Shown here: one piece after another, positions 1-8,409 of the stretch | Position numbering within the stretch: the first letter of the stretch is position 1 | Layout: every line of letters starts with the position of its first letter | Origin: Hyphomicrobiales bacterium | GTDB lineage: Bacteria; Pseudomonadota; Alphaproteobacteria; Rhizobiales; Aestuariivirgaceae | Reading direction: 5' to 3' | NCBI GenBank assembly: GCA_016792865.1 | Contig: JAEUMJ010000086.1 | Location: 1-32,371, forward strand | Length of the DNA: 32,371 nucleotides | The notes under the pieces: generated by a model | Databases searched by the model: none | Told to the model about the DNA's origin: nothing | The model's input: only the letters and a program-made list of their open reading frames with translations | Translations under genes and position numbers: made by a program

Positions 1-1463
1 AGCGCACCGGTGTGGCGCGTGGGAATCTCACCCATGTGCGGCGCATAGGCATGGAACAGGCGGTTCATGATCGCCGTGCCACGCGTGTCCGACAGCAGTT
101 CCGACTGGTAGCCGATGAGGCCGCGTGTCGGCGCGTGGAAGACGAGGCGTTGGCGGCCCGTGCCCGACGGGCGCATGTCGCGGAGTTCGCCCTTGCGTTC
201 GGAGACCTTCTGCACCACCACACCGGCATAATCCTCATCGACGTCGATGATGACCTCCTCCACCGGCTCCAGCTTTTCGCCGGTCGCTTCATCCATCTTG
301 AAGACGACGCGGGGGCGACCCACCGTGAGTTCGAAACCTTCACGGCGCATGGTTTCGATCAGGATGCCGAGCTGCAGTTCTCCACGGCCCGCCACTTCGA
401 ATGCGTCTGTTTCGGTTTCGGAAGGCGTCACGCGAAGCGCGATGTTCCCTTCCGCTTCACGCATCAGGCGTTCACGGATGACGCGCGACTGCACCTTGTC
501 GCCTTCGCGGCCTGCCAGCGGGCCGTCATTGATGCGGAAGGCCATGGCCAGCGTCGGCGGGTCGATCGGGGTTGCCGCAATGGGGTCGGTCACGGCGGGA
601 TCACAGAAGGTGTCCGACACGGTTGCCTTCACCAGGCCGGCAATGGCAACGATGTCACCGGCGGAGGCTTCCTCCACCGGAACGCGGTCAATGCCGCGGA
701 ATGACAGCACCTTGGAAACACGACCGGTTTCGACAACCGAGCCGTCACGCGAGAGAATCTTCACCGCCTGGTTGGGCTTCACCGTGCCGGAGCGGATGCG
801 CCCTGTCAGGATGCGGCCAAGGAAGTTGTTCGCCTCCAGCGTCGTTGCCAGCATGCGGAACGGACCTTCCTCCACCACCGGCGGCGCGACATGACGCACG
901 ATGAGGTCGAACAGCGCGTTCATGTTGTCTTGCGGGCCTTCCGGCTTTTCGGCCATCCAGCCGTGCTTGGCGGAACCGTAGATGATCGGGAAGTCGAGTT
1001 GCTCCTCGCTGGCATCCAGCGCGGCGAAAAGATCGAACACCTCGTTCACCACCTCGATGTGGCGCTCGTCCGGGCGGTCGATCTTGTTGATGCAGACGAT
1101 CGGCTTCAGGCCGATCTTGAGGGCCTTCTGCAACACGAACTTGGTTTGCGGCATGGGCCCTTCGGCAGCATCCACCAGCAGCACGGCACCGTCCACCATG
1201 TTGAGGATACGCTCCACCTCACCGCCGAAGTCGGCGTGTCCGGGCGTATCGACGATGTTGATGCGCGTGTCCTTCCAGTTGAGCGATGTCACCTTGGCGA
1301 GAATGGTGATGCCGCGCTCCCGTTCCAGATCGTTGGAATCCATGACGCGTTCGGCCACCTTCTGGTTGTCGCGGAAGGTGCCCGACTGGGTCAGCAGCCG
1401 GTCGATGAGCGTGGTCTTGCCGTGGTCAACGTGGGCAATAATGGCGATGTTGCGCAGATTCAT
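1..1463 (-). CDS. typA: Translational GTPase TypA/BipA (3' end outside window)
   Basis: This gene encodes the ribosome-associated GTPase TypA (BipA), an EF-G-like factor linked to 50S assembly and stress adaptation. The start at 1463 reads [18 protein letters not shown], which contains the G1 loop (AHVDHGKT, residues 10-17). Further on are the switch region RERGITI, the G3 motif DTPGH and the G4 motif NKID. These are followed by the domain II beta barrel and the EF-G-like domain containing [12 protein letters not shown]. About 487 codons are present; the family is usually about 605-610 residues, so roughly the last 120 codons (the TypA-specific C-terminal domain) lie beyond base 1. The frame is intact throughout. 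The gene is divergent from the J-domain gene at 1609. Family identification is very secure. Confidence 0.97.
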   Translation of the reverse strand, partial: MNLRNIAIIAHVDHGKTTLIDRLLTQSGTFRDNQKVAERVMDSNDLERERGITILAKVTSLNWKDTRINIVDTPGHADFGGEVERILNMVDGAVLLVDAAEGPMPQTKFVLQKALKIGLKPIVCINKIDRPDERHIEVVNEVFDLFAALDASEEQLDFPIIYGSAKHGWMAEKPEGPQDNMNALFDLIVRHVAPPVVEEGPFRMLATTLEANNFLGRILTGRIRSGTVKPNQAVKILSRDGSVVETGRVSKVLSFRGIDRVPVEEASAGDIVAIAGLVKATVSDTFCDPAVTDPIAATPIDPPTLAMAFRINDGPLAGREGDKVQSRVIRERLMREAEGNIALRVTPSETETDAFEVAGRGELQLGILIETMRREGFELTVGRPRVVFKMDEATGEKLEPVEEVIIDVDEDYAGVVVQKVSERKGELRDMRPSGTGRQRLVFHAPTRGLIGYQSELLSDTRGTAIMNRLFHAYAPHMGEIPTRHTGA

Positions 1464-1556
1464 GGGGTTGCGCCTGACTTTCTGAAAACAAGCTACGGGG
1501 GAATTTGCGCCGCCGTTAGCACATGCAGCAAGGCTTTGGCAATTTTTCTCGGATAG

Positions 1557-1598
1557 CCTCTCCCCCCGGAAACTGCCGCAATCCGGCCTCCGGGGAGG
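1557..1598 (+). promoter_or_regulatory. Possible SD-masking hairpin before the J-domain gene
   Basis: The Shine-Dalgarno sequence ggggagga (1592-1599), nine bases before the ATG at 1609, lies in the 3' arm tccggggagg (1589-1598). That arm can pair with cctctccccccgga (1557-1570), giving about ten pairs with a two-base bulge. Pairing is seen by eye only. It could modulate translation, or could simply reflect high GC content. Confidence 0.25.
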
Positions 1599-1608
1599 AT
1601 CGTCAACC

Positions 1609-2073
1609 ATGTTCGAGAAAAGCGGCCCGCAACGCGCCCTGGTGCACCTCACGCTGGCCGGGGGCAAGACCATGATGGTGAGCCTGAAACTGCCCATGTC
1701 GGGCAAACTTGCCGATGGCCTGAACAACGCCGAGCGTTACCTCGATGTGCTGGGGCCGGAGGGCGAACAGTTCTTTCTCGCCAAGGACATGGTGCACCGC
1801 ATTGCCGCGGCCGACCCGCCACAAGCCAAGCTGAACATGAACCGCCGCTCTTCGGACCAGATGGGCTTCAACCCGTGGGCCGTGCTGGGCGTGACCAGGG
1901 AAGCGAGCCCCGACGAGATCCGCCAGGCGTGGCTTTCACTGGTGAAGATGTATCATCCCGACCGTTATGCCAATCTGGAACTGCCGCAGGAAATGAAGGA
2001 TTATGCGGCAGCCATGCTGGCCCGCATCAATGTGGCGCACGATCAGCTTGTGGCTTCGGTGACACCGAGATAG
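1609..2073 (+). CDS. Small J-domain (DnaJ-like) protein
   Basis: This 154-residue protein has a J domain at its C-terminal end. NPWAVLGV (residues 88-95) begins the domain, helix II follows, and the diagnostic HPD tripeptide that stimulates Hsp70 ATPase is at 116-118 (YHPDRYAN). The N-terminal 80 residues are a short domain I do not recognise (TMMVSLKLP, then AERYLDVLGPEGEQFFLAKD). There is no signal peptide, membrane segment, Gly/Phe linker or zinc finger, so this is a type III J protein, probably a cytosolic DnaK partner with a specialised client. The start ATG at 1609 has a strong SD, GGGGAGGA. Its 3' end overlaps the convergent hydrolase gene by 31 bases. The J-domain assignment is secure; the client is unknown. 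Confidence 0.88.
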   Translation: MFEKSGPQRALVHLTLAGGKTMMVSLKLPMSGKLADGLNNAERYLDVLGPEGEQFFLAKDMVHRIAAADPPQAKLNMNRRSSDQMGFNPWAVLGVTREASPDEIRQAWLSLVKMYHPDRYANLELPQEMKDYAAAMLARINVAHDQLVASVTPR

Positions 2074-2984
2074 CTGTCGAGCCCGGCCAGGAATTCCTGC
2101 CGAATGACATCGCGCTCCATCATGATTTCGTGCAGCGCGTCCTGGATATAGACAAGCGACACACCGGGAACCCGTCGGGCGAAATCCTGGGCGGCAGCGT
2201 TATCGACCACCCGTTCGCGACCGGCCAGGACCATCAGCACCGGACACTTCGGGCCCTTTGGCCAGTTGCTGCCGCGGATGGAATGCACGCTGTCCATGGT
2301 GGCATTGAGCCAGCCGTAGGTGGCCCCGCCCAGGCCCAGTTCGGGGTGACGTTGCAGCGTGATCTGGTCGCGCTCCCACCGGCGCGGATCAAGCGTGAGC
2401 GGATTTTCCACATAGTCACGCGCCATCAGGGGTTCACGCCGCATGCCGGGAAGGAGGATCCAGGAAAAGCCCAGGCGGGTCATGACATAGCTCAGGAAGC
2501 GGGCAACGGGCCTCGGCCAGAGCTGGTAATTGAGATCGATGAGAGGGGCCGTGACAATGGCCTTCGAGAACCAGGTTTCGCGCAGGATGCTGCGCAGGAG
2601 AATGTGCCCGCCGGTTGAATGGGCAAGGGCATAGTAAGGGCCGGGGCAATGGGTGCGCACCAATTGGTCCATGGCCGTGCGCAGGTCTTCGTCGAAGGCG
2701 CGGAAATTACCGATGTGGCCGCGCAGGGTGTCTTTCAGGAGGCGCTGCGAACCGCCCTGCCCGCGCCAGTCGAAGCTGGCCACACAGAAGCCGCGGGCCA
2801 CCAGATCCCGCATGGTTTCAAAGTAACGCTCCATGTAATCGCTGCGCCCGGTGAGCAAGACGATGGTGCCGCGTTCGCCGGTGCCGCATTTCATGCCGCG
2901 CAATTCGATTCCATCCGCGGTCTTGAGCGTATGGACTTCGGCCTGCGGCGGCAGGCGGTTTTCAAGGGTGGGATAAAGCTCCAT
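2043..2984 (-). CDS. Alpha/beta hydrolase, lysophospholipase-like
   Basis: This 313-residue protein is an alpha/beta-hydrolase of the lysophospholipase/monoglyceride-lipase group (PldB-like). The oxyanion strand TIVLLTGRSDYMERYFE (residues 40-56) and FDWRGQGGS (71-79) are typical. The nucleophile elbow is AHSTGG with Ser123; the first glycine of the usual GxSxG is alanine here. The likely acid is Asp261 (RVVDN) and the likely catalytic His is His285 (ALHEIM). No signal peptide is evident, so it is probably cytosolic or peripheral, acting on lysophospholipids or other carboxylic esters. The ATG at 2984 lacks a clear SD. The gene is convergent with the J-domain gene and their 3' ends overlap. 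The family is secure; the substrate is not known. Confidence 0.88.
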   Translation of the reverse strand: MELYPTLENRLPPQAEVHTLKTADGIELRGMKCGTGERGTIVLLTGRSDYMERYFETMRDLVARGFCVASFDWRGQGGSQRLLKDTLRGHIGNFRAFDEDLRTAMDQLVRTHCPGPYYALAHSTGGHILLRSILRETWFSKAIVTAPLIDLNYQLWPRPVARFLSYVMTRLGFSWILLPGMRREPLMARDYVENPLTLDPRRWERDQITLQRHPELGLGGATYGWLNATMDSVHSIRGSNWPKGPKCPVLMVLAGRERVVDNAAAQDFARRVPGVSLVYIQDALHEIMMERDVIRQEFLAGLDSYLGVTEATS

Positions 2985-3028
2985 GCCGGGGCCAGCTATA
3001 GCAAGCCCACGGCATTGAACAAGCCGCG

Positions 3029-3892
3029 TTATTTCACCTTCTGCACATCGGTGATTTCGCCCGTCGCGGACGACACCTTGATGACATAGGCATTGGCCGC
3101 CCGGCTGGCGTCAAAACTGTAGGTGGCGCCGTTGCAGAGCTTCGGCTTGACGCTGGTAAAACCATAGCCGGAGACGATTTCCGCGCCCTTGCTGCAGGCG
3201 ATTGCACCCTTGGGGGTGGCACCGGTCGCAGCAGGCGAAGCGGCGCTGGCCACCTTTGCCGGTGCCGGATTTGCCTTGGCCGCATTTGTCTGCGTGGCGG
3301 GCTTCACGGCAGCCCCTGAGGTGACGGCAGCAGGCTTGGATGCAGTGGTTGCCTTGGGAGCAACCGGCACTGGCGCACTGCCTTTGGTCGAAAGGGTGGT
3401 GGTGGGTGAAACCGCATCCGTGCCGCCCTTGATCTCGAAATCGGGCAATGCCTTCGGACTCGGCGTGAGCGCCGACTTCGTCACCGGCGCAGCCTCGGTT
3501 TTCGCAAGGCTGGCCGTCTCCACCGGCTTGGTGGCGGGCTTGACCTTCGGCTTCACCACCACGGTAGCGGTGGAACCGGGCTTCGCTGCCGGCTTGGACG
3601 CAACGGCCTTCTTTTTCTTCTTCGGCTTCACCGGCTCTTCATAGACCGGCTCAAGATCCTGCTCGTCATAATAGTCACGCACCACATCGCGGTGACGCTT
3701 GCGGCGCGGATAGACCACCACATCCTCTTGCTCGTCGTAGTAGTAGTCCGACGGGCCATCGAATTCATTGAAGAACGGCACATAGACGCGCGGCCAGATG
3801 CGGTGGCGATGATCGGCGAAAGCCTCGGCGGTCGTCTCGACGATGGCGAACATCGCAAGCAGCGAAATGGCGGTGGTACGAACGATACTCAT
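3029..3892 (-). CDS. Secreted Ala/Pro/Lys-rich protein with C-terminal two-cysteine module
   Basis: The start is placed at the ATG at 3892 (MSIVRTTAISLLAM), preceded by GGGGA at a good distance; an upstream in-frame start at 3925 would add 11 residues before the signal peptide. The 287-residue product has a signal peptide ending near AEAFA, then a tyrosine- and acid-rich stretch (PSDYYYDEQED), a basic KPKKKKK patch, and a long Ala/Thr/Pro/Lys linker. It ends in a compact domain with two cysteines separated by 19 residues followed by GATYSF and IKVSSATGEI. That last domain matches the C-termini of the two proteins encoded upstream (3939-4262 and 4443-4829). It is probably periplasmic or surface-associated, with the linker spanning the wall. 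I do not recognise the family and assign no function. Confidence 0.75.
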   Translation of the reverse strand: MSIVRTTAISLLAMFAIVETTAEAFADHRHRIWPRVYVPFFNEFDGPSDYYYDEQEDVVVYPRRKRHRDVVRDYYDEQDLEPVYEEPVKPKKKKKAVASKPAAKPGSTATVVVKPKVKPATKPVETASLAKTEAAPVTKSALTPSPKALPDFEIKGGTDAVSPTTTLSTKGSAPVPVAPKATTASKPAAVTSGAAVKPATQTNAAKANPAPAKVASAASPAATGATPKGAIACSKGAEIVSGYGFTSVKPKLCNGATYSFDASRAANAYVIKVSSATGEITDVQKVK

Positions 3893-3938
3893 GACAGTGT
3901 CCCCAAAAAAACCTTCTATGCCCAAACCTCTCAGCAGC

Positions 3939-4262
3939 TCAGATCCTGCTGATGCTCATGAAACCTGTTCTGCCGCTGACCTTGATATGATAGCGCTTGC
4001 CCTTCTTGCTGCCAGTGAAGGCATAGGTCGAGCCTGCGCAATTCCGGGTCACGACCTTGGTGAAACCGCGCACGGCCACCCGGTAGCGGGCCTCGCCACA
4101 GGTGATGCGATTGTCACCAAAGGAGTCGCGGCAATGGCGGCCAATGCCCATGCAGAAGGGATCGCTGAAGCCATGGCGCATCGGCTTCTTTGCTTCCGCC
4201 ACGTCCGCAAGCCCGGTCAGGGCCAGGGCGGCAAGGGCTGCGATCACGAGTTTGCTGGTCAT
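3939..4262 (-). CDS. Small secreted protein with two-cysteine module
   Basis: The ATG at 4262 (MTSKLVIAALAALALTG) is preceded by GGAGG and begins a clear signal peptide cleaved near VAEA. The product is 107 residues, so the mature protein is about 83 residues. An earlier in-frame start at 4301 would place 13 basic residues ahead of the signal and is less likely. The mature part has an N-terminal pair of cysteines (FCMGIGRHC), then the shared module: Cys, 19 residues, Cys, then GSTYAF and IKVSGRTG. Phe 12 residues and Val 15 residues after the first module Cys are conserved in all three neighbours. It is basic and probably periplasmic. Family and function are not recognised. Confidence 0.75.
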   Translation of the reverse strand: MTSKLVIAALAALALTGLADVAEAKKPMRHGFSDPFCMGIGRHCRDSFGDNRITCGEARYRVAVRGFTKVVTRNCAGSTYAFTGSKKGKRYHIKVSGRTGFMSISRI

Positions 4263-4383
4263 TGGGTTTCGCCTCCGGTTCAGGAACGCGCCTGAACGCA
4301 AGCTGTTCCTAAGGGCCGAAAATGGCAGAAACTTGCTGAATGTTAACCGACATTAACGTTCATCTGCGGTTCAGCAACATGAC

Positions 4384-4419
4384 AAGAAAAAGGCAGGACC
4401 GGATTTCTCCGGACCTGCC
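4384..4419 (-). terminator. Rho-independent terminator
   Basis: Read on the minus strand this is an 11-bp stem (GGCAGGTCCGG / CCGGTCCTGCC, one A-A type mismatch) with a six-base loop, followed at once by TTTTTCTT. It lies 24 bases after the stop of the gene at 4443-4829 and separates that gene from the paralogue downstream. Confidence 0.8.
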
Positions 4420-4442
4420 AAGAGGTTGGCCGAGTGAGCTAC

Positions 4443-4829
4443 TCAGTAGATCCGGCGCACCGAAATGATGTCGCCGTCGCGGCGGCTCACGCGGATACGG
4501 AACCGGTCGCCATGCTTCCAGCCGGAAAAGATGTAGGTCCGGCCCGTGCAATCGATGGCGCGAACGTCGCGGAAGTGGGCGCTCCTCACCTGCCAGCGGG
4601 CTTCGCGGCAGGACACGCCCCAGCTATGCGACGGATAATCGGGTTCGTCATAGATGGGGTACGGCTCAGCAACCGGATACGGACCATCGATCGGATAGGG
4701 ATCGTAGTAACCGCCGCCGACCACCCCCAGGCCCACATCCACGTGGACCTTTCCGGCCTGGGCCGAAGAGGCCGAAAATCCGGCAACAGCCGCAGCAAGT
4801 GCGGCAACGGCAATGAGTGACTTCTTCAT
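4443..4829 (-). CDS. Small secreted protein with two-cysteine module
   Basis: The ATG at 4829 (MKKSLIAVAALAAAVAG) has AGGAGA eight bases upstream and starts a textbook signal peptide ending at AQA. The open frame runs upstream to 5054, but those 75 codons lack a plausible start signal and precede the signal peptide. The 128-residue product has a glycine-, tyrosine- and proline-rich N-terminal stretch after cleavage (PYPIDGPYPVAEPYPIYDEP), then the same module as its two neighbours: Cys, 19 residues, Cys, GRTYIF, then IRVSRRDGDI. It is probably periplasmic. It has its own terminator (4384-4419) and is divergent from the Hsp20 gene. Function is not recognised. Confidence 0.78.
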   Translation of the reverse strand: MKKSLIAVAALAAAVAGFSASSAQAGKVHVDVGLGVVGGGYYDPYPIDGPYPVAEPYPIYDEPDYPSHSWGVSCREARWQVRSAHFRDVRAIDCTGRTYIFSGWKHGDRFRIRVSRRDGDIISVRRIY

Positions 4830-4952
4830 GAAACTTCTCCTGGAAACGGGCGACGGCCCCGACGGCCATCTTTGAATCCGATAATGGTGGATACATCCTG
4901 AACATGGTCCGAAGATGGCATTCATCGCGCGTTCATTTTCAGCATCACCCCT

Positions 4953-4978
4953 CTTGAACTCCGCATCTCGCACCCTAC
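4953..4978 (+). promoter_or_regulatory. Candidate RpoH (sigma-32) promoter of hsp20
   Basis: CTTGAA (4953-4958), a 14-base spacer and CCCTAC (4973-4978) resemble the alphaproteobacterial heat-shock promoter pattern (CTTGAA, 13-17 bases, CCCCAT-like). It would give a leader of about 85-90 bases containing the hairpins before the Hsp20 start. The assignment is by eye. Confidence 0.5.
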
Positions 4979-5050
4979 CTCTGGATCGTGGCCGCCACGC
5001 GGGGCCGCACCAAACCAGTGAAACCCGGCCATTCCGGCGGGTCCGATGCA

Positions 5051-5070
5051 ACACTGCTCAAGGAGAGTGT
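5051..5070 (+). promoter_or_regulatory. ROSE-like RNA thermometer hairpin masking the hsp20 SD
   Basis: The bases form an 8-bp stem around a three-base loop (5060-5062), with a single bulged G at 5056. Pairs are 5051-5055 with 5066-5070, and 5057-5059 with 5063-5065. The 3' arm holds the Shine-Dalgarno sequence AAGGAGAG, so the ribosome site is closed when folded. The ROSE family of thermometers, common upstream of rhizobial and other proteobacterial small heat-shock genes, has just this arrangement: a U(U/C)GCU-type strand pairing with AGGA and a bulged G. Here the strand is CUGCU, one base off that consensus. GC-rich segments at about 4988-5045 can form further hairpins, as in ROSE leaders. 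Confidence 0.6.
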
Positions 5071-5073
5071 AAC

Positions 5074-5523
5074 ATGTTCGACTATTCCCCCTTCAACCGT
5101 TCTTCCGTTGGCTTCGACCGCCTGTTCCGTTTGCTCGATGAAGCCGCAAACGTCGAAAACCAGGCTTGGCCGCCCTACAACATCGAGCGCCTCGGCGAGA
5201 ACGATTACCGTATCACCATTGCTGTCGCCGGCTTCGGCCCGTCCGACATTTCCATCGAAGCCAAGGGCAACACCCTCACGGTTGCGGGCAAGAAGTCCGA
5301 GAAGCCCGACCCATCGGTCGAAGTCCTTCATCAGGGCATCGCGGGACGCAGCTTCGAGCGCCGCTTCCAGCTTGCCGACTACGTGGAAGTGAAGGGCGCG
5401 GACATGGTCAACGGCCTTCTCCATATCGCGCTGGTGCGCGTCCTGCCGGAGGCCATGAAGCCGCGGCAGATCGCCATCAACAGCGGCGACAAGCCAAAGG
5501 CCATTGAAGCCAAGGCGGCTTGA
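5074..5523 (+). CDS. Small heat-shock protein, Hsp20/IbpA family
   Basis: This ATP-independent holdase binds unfolding proteins in the cytosol and passes them to DnaK/ClpB. The 149-residue product has the N-terminal arm FNRSSVGFDRLF typical of IbpA-type class A proteins. An alpha-crystallin domain follows at about residues 35-124 (PYNIERLGENDYRITIAVAGF, then SFERRFQLADYVEVKGADMVNGLLHI). The C-terminal IxI anchor is IAI at 133-135. The ATG at 5074 is chosen over the upstream in-frame start at 4915 because it has an SD and gives the normal family length. An RpoH-like promoter and a ROSE-like hairpin lie upstream, and a terminator directly follows, so it is a single-gene unit induced by heat at two levels (inference). 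Confidence 0.95.
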   Translation: MFDYSPFNRSSVGFDRLFRLLDEAANVENQAWPPYNIERLGENDYRITIAVAGFGPSDISIEAKGNTLTVAGKKSEKPDPSVEVLHQGIAGRSFERRFQLADYVEVKGADMVNGLLHIALVRVLPEAMKPRQIAINSGDKPKAIEAKAA

Positions 5524-5561
5524 TCCGACGGCGCCTGTCCATACGGCGAATGGCAGGAAGG

Positions 5562-5591
5562 AAGGGCAGCATGGAATGTGCTGCCCTTTTT
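5562..5591 (+). terminator. Rho-independent terminator after hsp20
   Basis: GGGCAGCA (5564-5571) pairs perfectly with TGCTGCCC (5579-5586) across a seven-base loop, followed by TTTTT (5587-5591). Two more A-T pairs can extend the stem. The convergent MFS gene ends five bases further on, so this also sits at that gene's 3' end. Confidence 0.88.
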
Positions 5592-5595
5592 CATT

Positions 5596-6744
5596 TCACG
5601 TGGCCCGCAAGCGGTGACCGGCCCGTGCAAAGGCAAGGACGACGAGAACAAGCGCGGCCAACGCGAGAATGGCACAGGCCGAGAAAACCGTATGCACCGA
5701 ATTGGAAGCCGCGAGGATGCCGAGCATCCACGGCAGGGTGACGCGGGGCAGGCCGCCCACCAGCGCGGTATAGCTCATCGCGGCGGCACGGGCGTTGGGA
5801 GCAAGCCGCCCGGCCATGGAAAAGAGGCAGGGGAAGACGAGAGCAAGCCCTACGCCCACCGCCGCGAAGGCCAGAGCCGACATCCAGAATCCGGGAGCGA
5901 GGCCCAGCCCGGCGAACCCGGCAACCGCAAGTGAAAGGCCGACCGCCATCACGCGGAGATCACCGAAAGTGGTGCGCAGGTAATCACCGAAAAGCCGCAT
6001 GGTTCCGCTGCACAGGCCGAAGAAGCAAAGCCCGAGGCCGGAGATGGCTGCAAGCTCCGGGGCAATCGCCGCCAGCAACTGGCCCGACCACTGGATTGCC
6101 GCCACTTCACAGGTCACGTTGAAACCGGCAGCCAGCCCGATGATGGTGAGAATGCCGCGCGGCATGGGGGCCTGGCTCTTGCGGATCACGGGCACAACGG
6201 GATCGCGTTCCGGCAGGTGCTTCAGGACACCCGCCCAGCCCAGGAACAGCGGCACGCCGGCAAGCAGCGCCCCGAACCACGGCGAGAGCAGAACCGAAGT
6301 GAGGCTGCCCAGCAGGGCAAAACCCGCGATCGAAAGCATGGCACAGGCGTGATAGGTGCTGAACACCGGTCGCTGCAATTCATGTTCGACGAGCGAGGCT
6401 TCCGCATTCATGAAGATGTCGAGCGTGCCGATGCAGGCGCTCAGCAACAGGAAGCTGACGAAGAATCCCGTCACGGAGGTGGTGAGGAGTGCACCGAGCA
6501 GGACCAGGAAAGCCGATGGCAGCACGTAGAGCAGTATGGTGCGCGGGCTTGCGAAACGGTTGATGTAGCCGCCCGCCGCCATGCAGCCGATGTTGATCAG
6601 CATGCCGAGACTGCCCGCGATGCCGAAAGCATAGGGCGACATGCCGCTGCGCGTCACCAGGGTGGGAATGGCCCCCGTATGCGTGCCGACGATGGAACCG
6701 AAGCCGACGAAGGTCAGGATGATCGCGAGGTGGATGCGCTGCAA
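5596..6744 (-). CDS. MFS transporter
   Basis: This 382-residue protein of the major facilitator superfamily has about 12 hydrophobic segments spread over its length, starting with IHLAIILTFVGFGSIVGTHT. It has the usual basic loop after the second segment (GGYINRFASPRTILL) and a central hydrophilic loop near residues 190-210 (LPERDPVVPVIRKSQ) between two six-helix halves. The start appears to be TTG at 6744, with AGGGG upstream and only four bases after the stop of the SDR gene. The next in-frame ATG would remove the first helix. As last gene of a sugar-acid operon it probably imports the sugar or sugar acid processed by the preceding enzymes. The substrate is an inference from context. Confidence 0.85.
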   Translation of the reverse strand: MQRIHLAIILTFVGFGSIVGTHTGAIPTLVTRSGMSPYAFGIAGSLGMLINIGCMAAGGYINRFASPRTILLYVLPSAFLVLLGALLTTSVTGFFVSFLLLSACIGTLDIFMNAEASLVEHELQRPVFSTYHACAMLSIAGFALLGSLTSVLLSPWFGALLAGVPLFLGWAGVLKHLPERDPVVPVIRKSQAPMPRGILTIIGLAAGFNVTCEVAAIQWSGQLLAAIAPELAAISGLGLCFFGLCSGTMRLFGDYLRTTFGDLRVMAVGLSLAVAGFAGLGLAPGFWMSALAFAAVGVGLALVFPCLFSMAGRLAPNARAAAMSYTALVGGLPRVTLPWMLGILAASNSVHTVFSACAILALAALVLVVLAFARAGHRLRAT

Positions 6745-6748
6745 GACG

Positions 6749-7492
6749 TCAGCCCCTGCCGACCAGCGGCATCCTGGTTGCCATCACGGTCATGAACAGC
6801 ACGTTGGCGTCGAGCGGAAGCTGGGCCATGTGGACAACCGACGAGGCCACGTGGGCAACATCCATGCGCGGTTCCGGTGCCAGCCGGCCGTCGGCCTGCG
6901 GCACGCCATCGGTCATTTTCGCGGTCATGTCGGTTGCTGCGTTACCGATGTCGATCTGCCCGCAGGCGATGTTGTATTTCCGGCCATCGAGCGAGGTGGA
7001 TTTCGTCAGGCCGGTGATGGCGTGCTTGGTTGAGGTATAGGGCGCGGAATTGGGGCGCGGAGCCGTTGCCGAGATCGAGCCGTTGTTGATGATGCGGCCC
7101 CCCATCGGCGTTTGCGCCTTCATGATCCTGAAGGCTTCCTGGGTGCAGAGGAAAGGCCCGGTGAGATTGGTGTTCACCACCGCCGACCACTGCTCGAAGG
7201 TGAGATCCTCCAGCAGTACCGTGCCCGGCGCTCCCGTGCCCGCATTGTTGAAGAGCACATCGAGGCGGCCAAAGGTCTCCACCGTCCGGGCGAAAAGCGC
7301 TTTCACGCTCACCGGATCGGTGACATCCGCCGTCACGCACAGGGCTTTGCCCTTGATCCTCGCCTTCGTCTCCTCCAGCGCCTCCATCCGGCGACCGGTG
7401 AGAACGACATCATATCCCGCCTCCGACAAGGCAATGGCGCAGGCCCTGCCAATGCCCGTGCCGGCACCCGTAATCAAAGCAACCTTGTTCAT
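6749..7492 (-). CDS. SDR family oxidoreductase
   Basis: This 247-residue classical short-chain dehydrogenase/reductase has a Rossmann motif TGAGTGIG (residues 8-15) and NNAG at 82-85. Its catalytic Ser is about 139-141 (NNGSIS), with Tyr152 and Lys156 (YTSTK). An Arg pair after the second strand (TGRRMEAL) suggests NADP use. The start ATG at 7492 lies 29 bases after the kinase stop. In this operon it could oxidise an aldose to its lactone, giving the substrate of the SMP-30 lactonase, or act on a keto-sugar acid. Sequence alone does not decide this. Confidence 0.88.
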   Translation of the reverse strand: MNKVALITGAGTGIGRACAIALSEAGYDVVLTGRRMEALEETKARIKGKALCVTADVTDPVSVKALFARTVETFGRLDVLFNNAGTGAPGTVLLEDLTFEQWSAVVNTNLTGPFLCTQEAFRIMKAQTPMGGRIINNGSISATAPRPNSAPYTSTKHAITGLTKSTSLDGRKYNIACGQIDIGNAATDMTAKMTDGVPQADGRLAPEPRMDVAHVASSVVHMAQLPLDANVLFMTVMATRMPLVGRG

Positions 7493-7521
7493 GTGCAATC
7501 CGCCCTGAAAGAGGAAAGTGT

Positions 7522-8409
7522 TCAGATGAGTCCGGCCGCCCGCCCGATGGCCGACAGGCCGGCGACAATTGCCAAGGGCTCTCCATAGCGTGCCTTGGCA
7601 CCCGCCACCTCCAACGCGGACGCATAGGCGCCCCCGATCTTTGGCGAGGCAAGGATGAGATAGTCTGCCGTGGCATCCCGGCTCATCAGGGCGTGGGCGA
7701 CCTCCGCCCCAATGACGAGGCCGGAGAGGTAGGAGGCAATCGCCTCGCCCGGAAGCTCGTTGTAGAGGCCAAGACTGCGGGCAGAGAACAGCAGATGGGT
7801 CAGCCCGGCCGGGTCGCCCAGCGACGCCTCGACACCCCGGCGAAAGGCAGCGGCATCCATGGACTCTCCGGTGATGAGCCGTCCCAGGATACTGTGCGCC
7901 TTCAGCACCGAGTAGGTCTCGCCTGTCACATAGGTGTCGAAGTGAACGATGCGGCCCTGCTCCACATCGATCCACTTGGAGTGGGTTCCCGGCGTGATGA
8001 AATGTTTCGCGCCCGAATCGAGCGCCCCGAACACCTGGGTTTCCTCGCTGCGCATCACGTCGTGGCCGAGGCTGGGGCTGGCGTAGTGCAGCCCGGTCGA
8101 GAAATGCACCACGCGCCCCGATGCAAGCGGGTGGCGGCGGAGCGCCTTCGCCAGATCGGCAGGTCCGGCCGGGCAATCCACGTAAGGAAGTTCCACCCAT
8201 CCCTGCCGCGAGGTGATCATGCCGGCGGCAAGAACGGGCAGCCCCACATCCCAGCCCGCCAGCTTCTGCTCCAGGGCCGTCTCGAAGGCGCCGTCCTTGA
8301 CGGAAAGTATGCCACCCGCATCGGCACGCTCGTCCACCACCTTGCCCGCACCATCGACATGATAGGCGCGGAACGAGGTGGTTCCCCAATCGACCGCAAT
8401 GAAGCCCAT
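7522..8409 (-). CDS. dgoK: 2-dehydro-3-deoxygalactonokinase (DgoK)
   Basis: This enzyme phosphorylates 2-keto-3-deoxy-galactonate to the 6-phosphate in galactonate breakdown. The 295-residue protein has the DgoK features: [16 protein letters not shown] at the start, [14 protein letters not shown], the central block [20 protein letters not shown], and a C-terminal [11 protein letters not shown]-like tail. ATG at 8409 is chosen because it overlaps the upstream stop as TGATG (translational coupling with the GguC-like gene); a GTG one codon earlier is also possible. Neither a KDPGal aldolase (DgoA) nor a recognisable galactonate dehydratase (DgoD) is in the window, so the phosphorylated product must be cleaved by an enzyme encoded elsewhere. 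Confidence 0.92.
   Translation of the reverse strand: MGFIAVDWGTTSFRAYHVDGAGKVVDERADAGGILSVKDGAFETALEQKLAGWDVGLPVLAAGMITSRQGWVELPYVDCPAGPADLAKALRRHPLASGRVVHFSTGLHYASPSLGHDVMRSEETQVFGALDSGAKHFITPGTHSKWIDVEQGRIVHFDTYVTGETYSVLKAHSILGRLITGESMDAAAFRRGVEASLGDPAGLTHLLFSARSLGLYNELPGEAIASYLSGLVIGAEVAHALMSRDATADYLILASPKIGGAYASALEVAGAKARYGEPLAIVAGLSAIGRAAGLI

Noticed and set aside
6749-8389. A long minus-strand frame that fuses a 300-residue N-terminal part to the SDR
   Set aside because: The N-terminal part overlaps dgoK in another frame and has no recognisable domain; the SDR begins normally at 7492 with its own start.
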